A stretch of 64,000 nt of DNA from an uncultured Rhodospirillaceae bacterium (GCA_937887565.1 CALABS010000061.1:124001-188000); one strand, 5' to 3'; numbered from the stretch's first letter, positions 50,348 to 60,129 are shown. Made by a program: numbers and translations. Notes: generated by a model not told the origin, from the sequence alone.

Positions 50348-52183
50348 TCAGCCGGCGCGAAGCTCGCGCAGGAAATCCTCCACCTCGGCCTCCAGGGAGC
50401 CGCTTTCGCCGCGGAGCTGGTGGGCGGCCTCCATGACGCCGCGCGCCATGCGATCGGTCTCCATGGCGGCGCGGGCGACGCCGGCGATGGTGGAGGCGAC
50501 GTCGCTGGTGTTGCGCGACACGCTCTCGGCGGTACGAGCGATCTCGGCGGTGGCGGCGCCCTGTTCCTCGACGGCGCCGGCCACGGCGGTGGACAGTTCG
50601 TTGATGCGGCCGATGGTCCGGGCGATGCCGGTTATGGCCGCCACCGCCGTTCGCGTCTCCTGCTGGATGCTGTCCACTTGGCCGGCGATCTCGTCGGTGG
50701 CGCGCGCCGTCTGCCCCGCCAGGGTCTTGACCTCGTGGGCGACGACCGCGAAGCCCTTGCCCGCCTCGCCGGCGCGGGCCGCCTCGATGGTGGCGTTCAG
50801 CGCCAACAGGTTGGTCTGGCTGGCGATGGTATTGATCAAGCCCACCACCTCGCCGATGCGGTTGGCGGCATCCTCCAGCAGGCGCACCTTGCCGTCGGCC
50901 TCGCCGGCCTCGTGGGCGGCGTCGCGGGCGATGTCGGCCGAGGCGTTGACCTGGCGGGCGATCTCGGCGATCGAGGCGTTCAGTTCGGCGCTGGCCGAAG
51001 TCACGCTGTCCACGTTCATGGACGCCTGCTCGGTGGCGGCCGACACCGCGTCGGCCTGGGCGGTGGTCTGGGAGGAGTTCACCAGCAGCGAATCCGCCGC
51101 CGCCAACAGTTGGTCAACGGTGACCGCGATGGTGGCGACCACGCCGTGGACACGGTTTTCCAGCCGGTCGGCCAGCTCTGCCATCTCGGCCTGGCGCATG
51201 GCCTGGGCCGCCTGTTCGTCGGCCTGCCGGGCGCGGCGCGCCTCCTCCTCCGCGCGATGGGCGCAGGACAGCTCGGCCGCCGCCGCGTCCTCGCGCCGCT
51301 CGACCGCCCGCAACAGCCAATGGGCCGCCAGCAGCGTTCCGCAGCCCACCGCCGCCATGGCCGCCAACAACAGGACCGTCGCCAGCCGCCGGGCCGCCGC
51401 CAGTTCGCCGTCGAGGGCGGCGACGTCCTGATCGACGCGGAAGGTTCCCAGGGCCTGGCCGTCCGGCCCCTTGAAGACCAGTTCGGCGGTATGAACGCGA
51501 CCGCCCTCGGGAAGGGCGAAATTGGCCAATTCCATCAGATCGCGGCCATCGCGGCCGAGGACGGCCACCCGCATGCCCAAGCGGCGATCCAGTTCGGTGA
51601 GAGCGGCCAGCGGATCGACGGTCAGGACCGCGTATCCCTGCAGGCGGAAACCGCCGATGGACGCCACCGTGCTGACCCGCGGCCGGCCGTCAAGGCTCCA
51701 GACATGGTGCAGCAGTCGCAGGCGGTCCGAGCCCTCGCGCCGCCGCAGGGCGTCGAGAAGAGACTCCGGCAGCTTTCCCGCCCCGTCTTCGATGCCCTTG
51801 GCGGCCAGCGCGTCGAGGTCGGCTCCCAGGATCGCCAGCCCCCGGAACGCCACCCGCCCCTCGGTGAACACGTCGCGCCGATGGGCGTCGGCGATGGCCC
51901 GGCCCACCGCCGCCCCGTCGCCGGATGCCACCGCCTGCCGCACCGCCGCCTCGCGGGCGATGTCCGAGACGGTGGTGCCCAGGGTGGCCAGATGGCCCCG
52001 CCACAGCAGGTCATCGACGAAGCTGTCCACCAGAACCTGCGCCTGCCGGTCCTGGAACCGGAACGCCAGATGCTCGTAGCGGCCGGCCACGAAGGTGACC
52101 ACCGCGATGCTGGCGGCGACCATCACCACCCCGGCCGCCACCAGGATGGACATCAACGTCCGGCGCCTGCTGCGCGCGTTCAC
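50348..52183 (-). CDS. Methyl-accepting chemotaxis protein with periplasmic double-Cache-like sensor
   Basis: A 611-residue receptor. TM1 is about 12-33. The periplasmic sensor spans about 34-265 (DRRDVF-type loops, GFRLQGYAVLTVDPLAALTE) and may be a dCache-like or four-helix fold. TM2 is about 268-292, then a coiled coil with the tip NLLALNATIEAARAGEAGKG near 461 and no clear HAMP domain. GTG 52183 is the annotated start; ATG 52153 would cut into TM1. No ribosome site is obvious. It lies 18 bp from the rhodanese stop on the same strand, so the two may be co-transcribed. Confidence 0.88.
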   Translation of the reverse strand: MNARSRRRTLMSILVAAGVVMVAASIAVVTFVAGRYEHLAFRFQDRQAQVLVDSFVDDLLWRGHLATLGTTVSDIAREAAVRQAVASGDGAAVGRAIADAHRRDVFTEGRVAFRGLAILGADLDALAAKGIEDGAGKLPESLLDALRRREGSDRLRLLHHVWSLDGRPRVSTVASIGGFRLQGYAVLTVDPLAALTELDRRLGMRVAVLGRDGRDLMELANFALPEGGRVHTAELVFKGPDGQALGTFRVDQDVAALDGELAAARRLATVLLLAAMAAVGCGTLLAAHWLLRAVERREDAAAAELSCAHRAEEEARRARQADEQAAQAMRQAEMAELADRLENRVHGVVATIAVTVDQLLAAADSLLVNSSQTTAQADAVSAATEQASMNVDSVTSASAELNASIAEIARQVNASADIARDAAHEAGEADGKVRLLEDAANRIGEVVGLINTIASQTNLLALNATIEAARAGEAGKGFAVVAHEVKTLAGQTARATDEIAGQVDSIQQETRTAVAAITGIARTIGRINELSTAVAGAVEEQGAATAEIARTAESVSRNTSDVASTIAGVARAAMETDRMARGVMEAAHQLRGESGSLEAEVEDFLRELRAG

Positions 52184-52201
52184 GGCGAAGGCCCGGCGGA
52201 A

Positions 52202-52633
52202 CTACTTGGTCACCAGCGGCAGGCCCTTGGCCTTCCACTCGTCCATGCCCTGGGCGTAGTAGTAGATCTTGGTGTAGCCGAAGCCGACCGCCTTCTGGGC
52301 GGCGGCGGCGGCGCGGCCGCACTTGATGCCGTTGCAGTAGAAGGCGACCGGCGCGTCCTTCGCCGTCATGTGACGGGCCAGGACCTCGGGGCCGGTGATG
52401 TCGGTGTCGATCAGCCGGATCGCCCCTTCCACATGGCCGGCGGCATAGTCGCCTTCCTTGCGGTTGTCGAGGATCACCAGGTTGGGCGTGGTCTCGATCA
52501 GCTTGATCAGCGTGTCGGCGTCCACGGCGGTGGTACCGGGGATGCTCATGGGCGCGTCGGCGGCGGCGGCCATGGCGGTCGTGCCGATGGCCAGCACGAG
52601 GGCCACCGCGATCCTGGTCAGAATGGTCTTCAT
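52202..52633 (-). CDS. Exported rhodanese-like sulfurtransferase
   Basis: A 143-residue protein with a Sec signal peptide (MKTILTRIAVALVLAIGTTA). One rhodanese domain covers about 35-140 (LIKLIETTPNLVILDNRKEG, GHVEGAIRL), with a Cys-containing active loop FYCNGIKCGRA; the first Cys aligns with the catalytic persulfide residue. It should act on sulfane sulfur in the periplasm. GGGAGGA precedes the ATG. Confidence 0.88.
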   Translation of the reverse strand: MKTILTRIAVALVLAIGTTAMAAAADAPMSIPGTTAVDADTLIKLIETTPNLVILDNRKEGDYAAGHVEGAIRLIDTDITGPEVLARHMTAKDAPVAFYCNGIKCGRAAAAAQKAVGFGYTKIYYYAQGMDEWKAKGLPLVTK

Positions 52634-52890
52634 GGCGTTCGTCCTCCCTGTCGTCGGTGCAGGGGAGGCGGAATCCGCCCATGCGAACGGTGTCGGCGCC
52701 GGCCGCTCTTGCTCCCCCCCTTGCTCGCGGACTCACCATCCGCTCTTGGCCCGGTTGTATCCTGGCTCACTCCGCTACACTACTCGGATATGTCACTTTC
52801 GTCAAATATGCAGAAAGGCGAATGTCGTCGCGTCGAGGCATGGGTAGGAGCGCTTGGCACGTCGGGCGGCCGGACGTATAAGGAGCGGCG

Positions 52891-53916
52891 ATGCATATCA
52901 CCCTGGTCGACGACTCCATCCCCTTCGACGGCTATTCGGCCTCCAGCCGCCCACTGGGCGGCGCCGAGAAGGCGTTTGCCGCCCTCCCCGGCGCGCTGGC
53001 CCGCCGCGGGCACACGGTGGCGGTGTTCAACCGCTGCCGCTGGAGCATGTTCATCGAGGGCGCCCAGTGGGAGACCTTCGACGGCAAGCGGCCGCTGACC
53101 ACCGACGTGCTGGTGGCCTTCCGCAGGCCCGAACTGCTGGAATTCGTGCGCGGCGCCCGCCGCCGGGTGCTATGGCATACCGGCCCCGGCCGACAGTTGG
53201 AGCGCAAGGCGGCCCGGGCGCTGCTGGACGAGCACAAGCCTCTGGTCCTGCTGGTGTCCGAGCACCAGGCCATGGACTGGAAGGCCAAGGGGCTGCAGGT
53301 AGGGCTGGTGCCGCCGGCGGTGCGCTTCGACTATCTCGCCGACACCCCCATGGACCCCGCCACGCCGCCCCGCGCCATCGTCACCACCCATCCCGGTTGG
53401 GGGCTGTCGTGGCTGGTGGATCTGTGGGTGGAGAGGATTCGCCCGCAGGCGCCGACCGCCGAGCTGCACGTGTTCTCCATGGGGCTGGCCAAGGCGGCCG
53501 AGGGCGGCGAACTGGCGCCCGACCTGGAGCCCATCGCCACCAAGGTCCTGGCCGCCCGCGACCACGGCGTGATGGTGGTCCGGCCCCAGGGCGACACCCT
53601 GATGGCCGAGGAATTCCGCCGCGCCCGCGTCCACCTCTATCCCGGCCACCCCGACGATTCCACCGCCTTCACCCTGATGGAGAGCCAAGCGGCCGGATTG
53701 CCGGCGGTGCTGCGGCCGCTGGGGGCGGCGCCGGCCCGGGTGGTGGACGGGCTGACCGCCGCCATCGCCCCCGACGACGACGCCTTCGCCAACCTGGCGG
53801 CGCTGATGCTGACCGACGCATCGGTGTTCGCCTCGCGCAGCGCCGAGGCCCGCGCCCTCTACAAGGGCCGCAGTTGGGACGCGGCGGCGGAGCGACTGGA
53901 GGCCATGCTGGGATGA
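52891..53916 (+). CDS. Glycosyltransferase (GT4-like)
   Basis: A 341-residue GT-B fold protein. The N-terminal lobe (HITLVDDSIPFDGYSASSRP, LGGAEKAFAALPGALARRGH) and C-terminal lobe (PQGDTLMAEEFRRARVHLYP then DDSTAFTLMESQAAGLPAVL) carry the usual acceptor and nucleotide-sugar motifs; E in FTLMESQAAG is the conserved Glu. Unlike most GT4 it lacks a clear E-x7-E first Glu. AAGGAG precedes the ATG. First gene of a run with another GT4 and asnB, so a surface polysaccharide or LPS role is likely. Confidence 0.85.
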   Translation: MHITLVDDSIPFDGYSASSRPLGGAEKAFAALPGALARRGHTVAVFNRCRWSMFIEGAQWETFDGKRPLTTDVLVAFRRPELLEFVRGARRRVLWHTGPGRQLERKAARALLDEHKPLVLLVSEHQAMDWKAKGLQVGLVPPAVRFDYLADTPMDPATPPRAIVTTHPGWGLSWLVDLWVERIRPQAPTAELHVFSMGLAKAAEGGELAPDLEPIATKVLAARDHGVMVVRPQGDTLMAEEFRRARVHLYPGHPDDSTAFTLMESQAAGLPAVLRPLGAAPARVVDGLTAAIAPDDDAFANLAALMLTDASVFASRSAEARALYKGRSWDAAAERLEAMLG

Positions 53917-54944
53917 CCATCCGACTCCTCCAGGCCATGGCCGGCGCCGAGCACGGCGGCGCCGAGGCCTTCTTCGAGCGCCTCGCCCTCGCCCTTCAGA
54001 AGGCCGGCGCCGTCGAGCAGAAGGTGGTGATCCGCGCCAACGCCCGCCGCGCCGCCCATCTGCGGGCGGGCGGCGTCGACGTCGCCGAACTGCCCTTCGG
54101 CGGCGCGCTGGACCTGCGCACGCGGCTGGGCTTCCGCTGGGCGGTGCGGCGGTTCCAGCCCCAGGTGGTGCTGACCTGGATGAACCGCGCCACCCGCTTC
54201 TGTCCCCGGGGTCCCTTCGTGCATGTGGGCCGGCTGGGCGGCTACTACGACCTGAAATACTACCGCCGCTGCGGACACCTGATCGGCAACACCCCCGACA
54301 TCCGCGACTGGATCCTCGGCCAGGGCTGGCCCGAGAACCGCGTCCACTATCTTCCCAACTTCGCCGCCGAGACCAAGGCCACGCCGGCCCGGCGCGAGGC
54401 GTTCTCGACGCCGGCCCACACCCCGGTGATCCTGGCCCTGGGGCGGCTGCACGACAACAAGGCCTTCGACGTGCTGATCGAGGCGATGCACAAGGTGCCC
54501 GACGCCTATCTGTGGCTGGCCGGGGAGGGACCCCGCCGGGCTGAGCTGGAGGCGCGGGCGTCCCATCTCGGGCTGATGCCGCGCGTGCGCTTCCTGGGCT
54601 GGCGCGACGACGTGGCGTCGCTCTACGCCGCCGCCGACCTGTTCGTCTGCCCGTCGCGCCACGAGCCCCTGGGCAACGTGGTCATCGAGGCCTGGGCCCA
54701 GGGCGTGCCGGTGGTGGCCGCCGCCTCGCAGGGGCCACGGCAGTTGATCGCCGACGGCGCCGACGGCGTGCTGGTGCCGGTGGACGACGCCGCCGCCCTG
54801 GCCGCCGCCATCGGCCGCCTGCTGGCCGACCACGAGGCCGCCGCGGCCATCGGCGCCGCCGGCCGCCGCGCCTTCGAGGCCCGCTTCACCGAGGCGGCGG
54901 TGGTGGACGCCTATCGCGCCTTCCTCGAGACGGTAGCCGCCTGA
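53913..54944 (+). CDS. Glycosyltransferase, GT4 family
   Basis: A 343-residue GT4 protein. The N-terminal lobe starts RLLQAMAGAEHGGAEAFFER. The C-terminal lobe has VILALGRLHDNKAFDVLIEA, LWLAGEGPRRAELE, RVRFLGWRDDVASLYAAADL and the E-x7-E motif in PSRHEPLGNVVIEAWAQGVP. It transfers a sugar from a nucleotide donor with retention; the donor is unknown. The ATG overlaps the previous stop (ATGA) and the stop overlaps asnB's ATG. Confidence 0.92.
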   Translation: MTIRLLQAMAGAEHGGAEAFFERLALALQKAGAVEQKVVIRANARRAAHLRAGGVDVAELPFGGALDLRTRLGFRWAVRRFQPQVVLTWMNRATRFCPRGPFVHVGRLGGYYDLKYYRRCGHLIGNTPDIRDWILGQGWPENRVHYLPNFAAETKATPARREAFSTPAHTPVILALGRLHDNKAFDVLIEAMHKVPDAYLWLAGEGPRRAELEARASHLGLMPRVRFLGWRDDVASLYAAADLFVCPSRHEPLGNVVIEAWAQGVPVVAAASQGPRQLIADGADGVLVPVDDAAALAAAIGRLLADHEAAAAIGAAGRRAFEARFTEAAVVDAYRAFLETVAA

Positions 54945-56692
54945 TGTGCGGCATCGCCGGCATCGCCACCGCCGACGGCTCGCCTCCCGGCGACGATGTC
55001 CTCGACCGCCTGACGGCGGCGCTGGCCCATCGCGGTCCCGACGGCCGGGGCCGGCAGGTGCGGGACGGCGTCGGGCTGGTGCAGACCCGGCTGGCGATCA
55101 TCGACCTCGAGGGCGGCCGCCAACCCATCCTCGATGGCGACGGCCGCGCCATCGTCGCCAACGGCGAGGTCTACAACTTCATCGAACTGCGGGCCGAAAT
55201 GCCGCAGGCGCGGTTCGCCACCGGCTCCGACTGCGAACCGCCGCTGCATCTCTACGCCGCCGAGGGCGACGGCTTCGCCGCCCGCCTGCGCGGCATGGTC
55301 GCCGCCGCCATCCACGACCCCCGCCACGGCCGCCTGGTGCTGACCCGCGACCCCTTCGGCATCAAGCCGCTCTATCTAGCCGAGGGGCCGTGGGGCGTCG
55401 CCTTCGCCTCGGAGGCGCAGGCGCTGGTGGCCGCCGGGCTGGTGACGCCCGAGGTCGATCCGGCGCGCCGGGCCGAACTGCTGCAGCTCCAGTTCACCAC
55501 CGGCGCCGACACCATCCTCAAGGGCGTCCGCCGGCTGCTGCCGGGCGAGACGGTGGTGGTGGAAGGCGGCCGCGTCACCTCGTCGCGCCGGCTGCCGGCC
55601 CTGCCCGAGGGCGGCCCGGTGGACGGCGATCCCGACCGCCTCGTCTACCGCCTCGACGAGGTGCTGATGGATTCGGTCGAACTGCACCAGCGCTCCGACG
55701 TGCCCTACGGCATGTTCCTGTCGGGCGGCATCGATTCCTCCGCCGTGCTGGCGATGATGGCGCGGCTGAACCCGCGCCCGGTGCTGGCCTTCACCGCCGG
55801 CTTTCCCGGCACCACGGCGCGCGACGAGCGCGAGCACGCCCGCGACCTGGCCCGGGCGGTGGGCGCCCGCCACGTCGAGGTCGAGGTCACCGAGGCCGAT
55901 TTCTGGTCGCTATTGCCGCGCGTCGCCGAGGCCATGGACGACCCGGCCGCCGACTACGCCTGCCTGCCCACCTTCAAGCTGGCCGCCGAGGCCCGCAAGG
56001 AGGTCAAGGTCATCCTGTCGGGCGAGGGCGGCGACGAACTGTTCGGCGGCTACGGCCGCTACCGCGCCGCCATGCGGCCGTGGCCGCTGGCCCGCCCCAT
56101 GCGGCGCAAGGGCACCTTCGACGGGCTGGGCGTGCTGCGCGAGGACCCGCGTGGATGGCGCGACGGCATCGCCGCCGCCGAACGCGCCGCCCGCCTGCCC
56201 GGCCGTTCGCGGCTGCAGGTGGCCCAGGCGGTGGACGTGGCCGACTGGCTGCCCAACGACCTCTTGACCAAGGCCGACCGCTGCCTGATGGCCAACGGCG
56301 TCGAGGGCCGGGTGCCGTTCCTCGACCCGGTGGTGGCCTCCTTCGCCTTCCGCCTGCCCGACCACCTGAAGGTCAGGAAGGGGCTGGGCAAGTGGCTGCT
56401 GCGCAAGTGGCTGGACACCGCCATGCCCGCCGCCCGCCCCTTCAGCCCCAAGCGCGGCTTCACCGTCCCGGTGGCGGAATGGATCGCCGCCCGCCCCGAG
56501 ATCGGCGCCCTGGTCGCCGCCCAGCCCGGCATCGCCGAGATCGCCGACGCGGACGCGGTCAGGCGCCTGTTCGCCCATCTCGACAAGAGGACCGGCTTCG
56601 CCGCCTGGACCCTGCTGTTCTACGCCCTGTGGCACCAGCGGCATATCCTGGGACGGAAGGCGGAAGGGGATGTCTTTGACATGCTGACTTAG
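54944..56692 (+). CDS. asnB: Asparagine synthase (glutamine-hydrolysing)
   Basis: A 582-residue protein. The N-terminal class II amidotransferase has catalytic Cys2 (MCGIAGIATADG) and RGPDGRGRQVRDGVGLVQTR. The synthetase domain from about 230 has the PP-loop FLSGGIDSSAVLAMMARLNP and ILSGEGGDELFGGY. AsnB-like enzymes in polysaccharide clusters can amidate sugar acids or aspartyl groups, and the overlap with two glycosyltransferases favours such a role over general asparagine supply, but the sequence does not decide. Confidence 0.92.
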   Translation: MCGIAGIATADGSPPGDDVLDRLTAALAHRGPDGRGRQVRDGVGLVQTRLAIIDLEGGRQPILDGDGRAIVANGEVYNFIELRAEMPQARFATGSDCEPPLHLYAAEGDGFAARLRGMVAAAIHDPRHGRLVLTRDPFGIKPLYLAEGPWGVAFASEAQALVAAGLVTPEVDPARRAELLQLQFTTGADTILKGVRRLLPGETVVVEGGRVTSSRRLPALPEGGPVDGDPDRLVYRLDEVLMDSVELHQRSDVPYGMFLSGGIDSSAVLAMMARLNPRPVLAFTAGFPGTTARDEREHARDLARAVGARHVEVEVTEADFWSLLPRVAEAMDDPAADYACLPTFKLAAEARKEVKVILSGEGGDELFGGYGRYRAAMRPWPLARPMRRKGTFDGLGVLREDPRGWRDGIAAAERAARLPGRSRLQVAQAVDVADWLPNDLLTKADRCLMANGVEGRVPFLDPVVASFAFRLPDHLKVRKGLGKWLLRKWLDTAMPAARPFSPKRGFTVPVAEWIAARPEIGALVAAQPGIAEIADADAVRRLFAHLDKRTGFAAWTLLFYALWHQRHILGRKAEGDVFDMLT

Positions 56693-56698
56693 TCTATC

Positions 56699-56756
56699 GT
56701 CATCGCCGGGCTTGACCCGGCGATCCATGGATGCCCGGATCAAGTCCGGGCATGAC
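56699..56756. repeat. REP-like paired palindromes (copy C)
   Basis: ATCGCCGGG-CTTGA-CCCGGCGAT (near 56702-56724), then the inverse unit ATGCCCGGA-TCAAG-TCCGGGCAT (56731-56753), with GTCAT and ATGAC ends. It lies between asnB and the dihydroorotase-like gene on the same strand. Confidence 0.75.
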
Positions 56757-56772
56757 GGACAGGGAGCTCTTG

Positions 56773-58104
56773 ATGCCCGAGACCTACGACCTGATCATCC
56801 GCGGCGGCACCACCGTCACCCCCAACGGCACCGGCGTCGCCGATATCGGCGTGCGGAACGGCAGGATCGCGGCCATCGGCTCGCTGGCCGGCGCCGGCGC
56901 GGCCGAGGAGATCGACGCGGTCGGGCTGCACGTCCTGCCCGGTGTCATCGACAGCCAGGTGCATTTCCGCGAGCCGGGCCTGGAGCACAAGGAGGATCTG
57001 TCCACCGGCACGGCGGCGGCGGCCATGGGCGGCGTGGTGGCCGTCTTCGAGATGCCCAACACCAAGCCCAGCACCACCACCGCCGACGCCATCCGCGACA
57101 AGTTGGCCCGCGCCGACGGCCGGGCCTGGACCGATCACGCCTTCTTCATCGGCGCCGCCGGCGACAACATCGACCACCTGGCCGAGTGGGAGCGCATCCC
57201 CGGCTGCGCCGGCATCAAGATCTTCATGGGGTCTTCCACCGGCTCGCTGCTGGTGGCCGACGACGACACCCTGGCCCGGGTGCTGGCCCGGGGCTTTCGC
57301 CGCATCGCCGTCCATTGCGAGGACGAGTACCGGCTGGAGGAGCGCAAGCCCATCGCCGAAGCCGGCGCCCATCCCCGCGTCCACCACCAGTGGCGCGACG
57401 CCGAGACGGCGCTGCGGGCGACCCAGAGGCTGGTGCGGCTGGCCGAGGCGGCGCGCCGCCGCGTCCACGTGCTGCACGTCACCACCGCCGACGAGATGGC
57501 CTTCCTGGCCGGCCACAAGGACCTCGCCACGGTCGAGACCACGCCCCAGCACCTGACCCTGGCCGCCCCCGACTGCTACGAGCGCCTGGGCACCCTGGCC
57601 CAGATGAACCCGCCCATCCGCGAGGCCCATCACCGCGAGGCGCTGTGGCGGGCCATCGCCGACGGCGTCGTCGACGTGCTGGGCAGCGACCACGCCCCCC
57701 ATACGCTGGACGAGAAGGCCAAGCCCTATCCCCACAGCCCCAGCGGCATGACCGGCGTGCAGACGCTGGTGCCCCTGATGCTGGACCACGTCAATGCCGG
57801 CCGCCTGACGCTGGAGCGCTTCGTGGACCTGACCTCGGCCGGGGTGGCGCGCATCTACAACCTGGCCGGCAAGGGCCGGGTGGCGCTGGGCTACGACGCC
57901 GACTTCACCATCGTCGACATGAAGACCGAGCGCGTCATCACCAACCAGTGGATCGTCAGCCGCTGCGGCTGGACGCCCTTCGACGGCACCCGCGTCACCG
58001 GCTGGCCCATCGCCACCATCGTGCGCGGCCGCGCCGTGATGCGCGACGGCCAACTGATCGGCGACCCGGCGGGCAAGCCGGTGCGGTTCCAGGAGTCGGC
58101 GTAG
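56773..58104 (+). CDS. pyrC: Dihydroorotase-family amidohydrolase
   Basis: A 443-residue cyclic amidohydrolase. The metal motif reads DSQVHFREPGLEHKEDLSTG; the usual HxH has Gln in place of the first His. Later motifs are conventional: carboxylated Lys in AGIKIFMGSSTG, His in RIAVHCEDEYRL and VLHVTTADEM, Asp in VLGSDHAPHTLDEKA. This Gln variant occurs in an alphaproteobacterial dihydroorotase-like clade as I recall it. Function could be the pyrimidine pathway or hydantoinase/allantoinase-like. GGGAG lies seven bases upstream; an ATG at 56752 is alternative. Tail to tail with purC. Confidence 0.85.
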   Translation: MPETYDLIIRGGTTVTPNGTGVADIGVRNGRIAAIGSLAGAGAAEEIDAVGLHVLPGVIDSQVHFREPGLEHKEDLSTGTAAAAMGGVVAVFEMPNTKPSTTTADAIRDKLARADGRAWTDHAFFIGAAGDNIDHLAEWERIPGCAGIKIFMGSSTGSLLVADDDTLARVLARGFRRIAVHCEDEYRLEERKPIAEAGAHPRVHHQWRDAETALRATQRLVRLAEAARRRVHVLHVTTADEMAFLAGHKDLATVETTPQHLTLAAPDCYERLGTLAQMNPPIREAHHREALWRAIADGVVDVLGSDHAPHTLDEKAKPYPHSPSGMTGVQTLVPLMLDHVNAGRLTLERFVDLTSAGVARIYNLAGKGRVALGYDADFTIVDMKTERVITNQWIVSRCGWTPFDGTRVTGWPIATIVRGRAVMRDGQLIGDPAGKPVRFQESA

Positions 58105-58107
58105 CGC

Positions 58108-59088
58108 CTAAAGGATCCCCGCCGCCGCCAGGTTCCGCCGCACCCGGTCCACCACCTTCTCGCCGGCCGGCGGCGCCTCGAAGCCGCGGCCGGTGACCGC
58201 CTCGTAGAGCGCGATGTATTTGCGGCTGAACTCGACCAGGGTGTCGTCGGGAATGGCCGGGATGGGGTCCTTGTAGGGATCGCAACGGGCCGCGATCCAC
58301 AGGCGCAGGAACTCCTTGTCCAGGCTTTCCGGCTCGTCGCCGGCGGCATGGCGGGCGGGATAGCTGTCGGCCTTCCAATAGCGGCTGGAATCGGGGGTGT
58401 GGATTTCGTCGGCCAGGGTGATATGGCCGTCGGCGTCGAGGCCGAACTCGTATTTGGTGTCGACCAGGATCAATCCGTTCCGCGCCGCGATCTCGCGGCC
58501 GCGCGCGAACAAGGCCAGCGACAGGCGGGCCAACTCGTCCCACTGGGCCTGGGTCAACAGGCCCCTGGCGACCACCTCGGCCGGGGTGATCGGCGCGTCG
58601 TGGCCGCCCACGTCGGCCTTGGTGGTCGGCGTCAGGATGGTGGCCGGCAGCTTGTCGTTCTTCCTAAGGCCGTCGGGGAAATCGACGCCGTACATGGTGC
58701 GCCTGCCGGACTTGTACATGGTCCAGATGGAGGTGTCGGTCGAGCCGGTCATGTAGTCGCGCACCACCATCTCGATGGGCAGCATCTCGAGCCGGCGCCC
58801 CACCACCACGTTGGGGTCGGGATAGGACAGCACGTGGTTGGGGCAGATGTCGGCGGTGGCCTCGAACCAGAAGCGGGCCGTCTGGGTCAGCACCTGGCCC
58901 TTGAAGGGCACGGCGGCCAGCACCTGGTCGAAGGCGCTCTGGCGGTCGGTGGAAATCAGCACCCGGCGGCCGTCGGGAAGGTCGTAGTTCTCGCGCACCT
59001 TGCCCCGGTAGTAGTTGGGCAGTTCGGGCAGATGGGCCTCGGTCAGCACATGGGGGATCGAGGCGCGGATGATGTCGTCGGAGATCAC
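58108..59088 (-). CDS. purC: SAICAR synthase, long (ADE1-like) form
   Basis: A 326-residue ATP-dependent ligase that joins aspartate to CAIR in purine synthesis. Typical elements are NYYRGKVRENYDLPDGRRVL, ISTDRQSAFDQVLAAVPFKG, EMVVRDYMTGSTDTSIWTMY, LVDTKYEFGLDADGHITLAD and TPDSSRYWKA. It is about 80 residues longer than E. coli PurC and is of the yeast ADE1-like type. A second, shorter purC lies at the right edge. GTG 59088 starts just before the first conserved segment; the frame stays open far upstream only as an artefact of base composition. Confidence 0.9.
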   Translation of the reverse strand: MISDDIIRASIPHVLTEAHLPELPNYYRGKVRENYDLPDGRRVLISTDRQSAFDQVLAAVPFKGQVLTQTARFWFEATADICPNHVLSYPDPNVVVGRRLEMLPIEMVVRDYMTGSTDTSIWTMYKSGRRTMYGVDFPDGLRKNDKLPATILTPTTKADVGGHDAPITPAEVVARGLLTQAQWDELARLSLALFARGREIAARNGLILVDTKYEFGLDADGHITLADEIHTPDSSRYWKADSYPARHAAGDEPESLDKEFLRLWIAARCDPYKDPIPAIPDDTLVEFSRKYIALYEAVTGRGFEAPPAGEKVVDRVRRNLAAAGIL

Positions 59089-59193
59089 GGTGCGGCCGCC
59101 TGCAGGAGTGTCGGATCGGCCCGTTATGGCAGGTGATCGGGGCCGCCGCAACGCTGGCTTGACGGCCATGGCCGGCGGCGTCACTCTCCCGCC

Positions 59194-59949
59194 ATGACAG
59201 AGACCGTCCCTCCCGCAGATCCCAATGTCGCCCCGCCTTTCGCCAAGCCGACGGGAGGCAAGGTGTCGGATCGCGTCGCCGACCGCATCCTGGCCCGCAT
59301 CGCATCGGGCGAATGGGCCCCCGGCCAGCGCCTGCCCGGCGAGCGCCAGTTGGCCGAGGAAATGGGAGTGTCGCGCGTTTCGGTGCGCGCGGCGCTGCAG
59401 CAGTTGAAGACCCAGGGGTTCCTGGACGCGGTCCAGGGCGGCGGCACGCGGGTGATCTCGAATACGACCACCATGGATCCCGGGCTGGTGGAACTGGTCC
59501 GGGCCAGCCAGGAGAACCTGCACGACCTGGCCGAGCTGCGTGCCATCCTGGAGGCGTGGGCGGTGCGCCGTGCCGCCCAGACCGCCGCCCCCGAACACAT
59601 CGCCGAGCTGGCCGAGGTGATGGCCGCCACCGAGGCCGACGTCAACCGGGGCAAGCACAAGACCGAGAACGACATCCGCTTCCACCTGGCCATCGCCAAG
59701 GCCTCGGGATCGGGCATCTACATGCATGTGATGGCGCTGTTCCGGGGCATCCTGCAGCAGATGCTGGACTATCACCGCTACGAGCTGTTCCCCACCGCCG
59801 AGGACGATCGCACCATCCTGGCGCACCATCGCGCCATCTTCGAGGGCATCAAGGCCCGCGACCCCGAGGCCGCCGAAAGGGCCATGCAGACCCATCTGGG
59901 ATGGGTGGTCGCCCGCCACCGCGAGATGCAGGCCCACCGCAAGGCGTAA
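59194..59949 (+). CDS. GntR-family regulator, FCD (FadR-like) subfamily
   Basis: A 251-residue regulator. A disordered N terminus (1-22) leads to a winged helix (about 23-90; ADRILARIASGEWAPGQRLP, MGVSRVSVRAALQQLKTQGF). The FCD domain is full length, about 105-240, with acidic and His metal residues (DIRFHLAIAKASGSG, AHHRAIFEGIKARDPEAA, MQTHLGWVV). It resembles LldR/GlcC/PdhR, regulators of organic-acid metabolism. It lies before pyk and an SLC13-type transporter and divergent from purC, so these are possible targets. Confidence 0.9.
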   Translation: MTETVPPADPNVAPPFAKPTGGKVSDRVADRILARIASGEWAPGQRLPGERQLAEEMGVSRVSVRAALQQLKTQGFLDAVQGGGTRVISNTTTMDPGLVELVRASQENLHDLAELRAILEAWAVRRAAQTAAPEHIAELAEVMAATEADVNRGKHKTENDIRFHLAIAKASGSGIYMHVMALFRGILQQMLDYHRYELFPTAEDDRTILAHHRAIFEGIKARDPEAAERAMQTHLGWVVARHREMQAHRKA

Positions 59950-60129
59950 TTTAATTTCAAGACTGTCGCCGCCCCGGCGCGCCCCCGCCCCTTTTCCGGG
60001 ACCGACGCCGCCAGCCTCGGTAGGCCCGTCCCCCACCTTGGGCATAGGCGGAACGCCCCCTTGCGGGGCGGTATCCACCCGACCTCGGCTCTGGTATGGT
60101 GCGGCGACACTGAGAAAGGAAATTACGCG

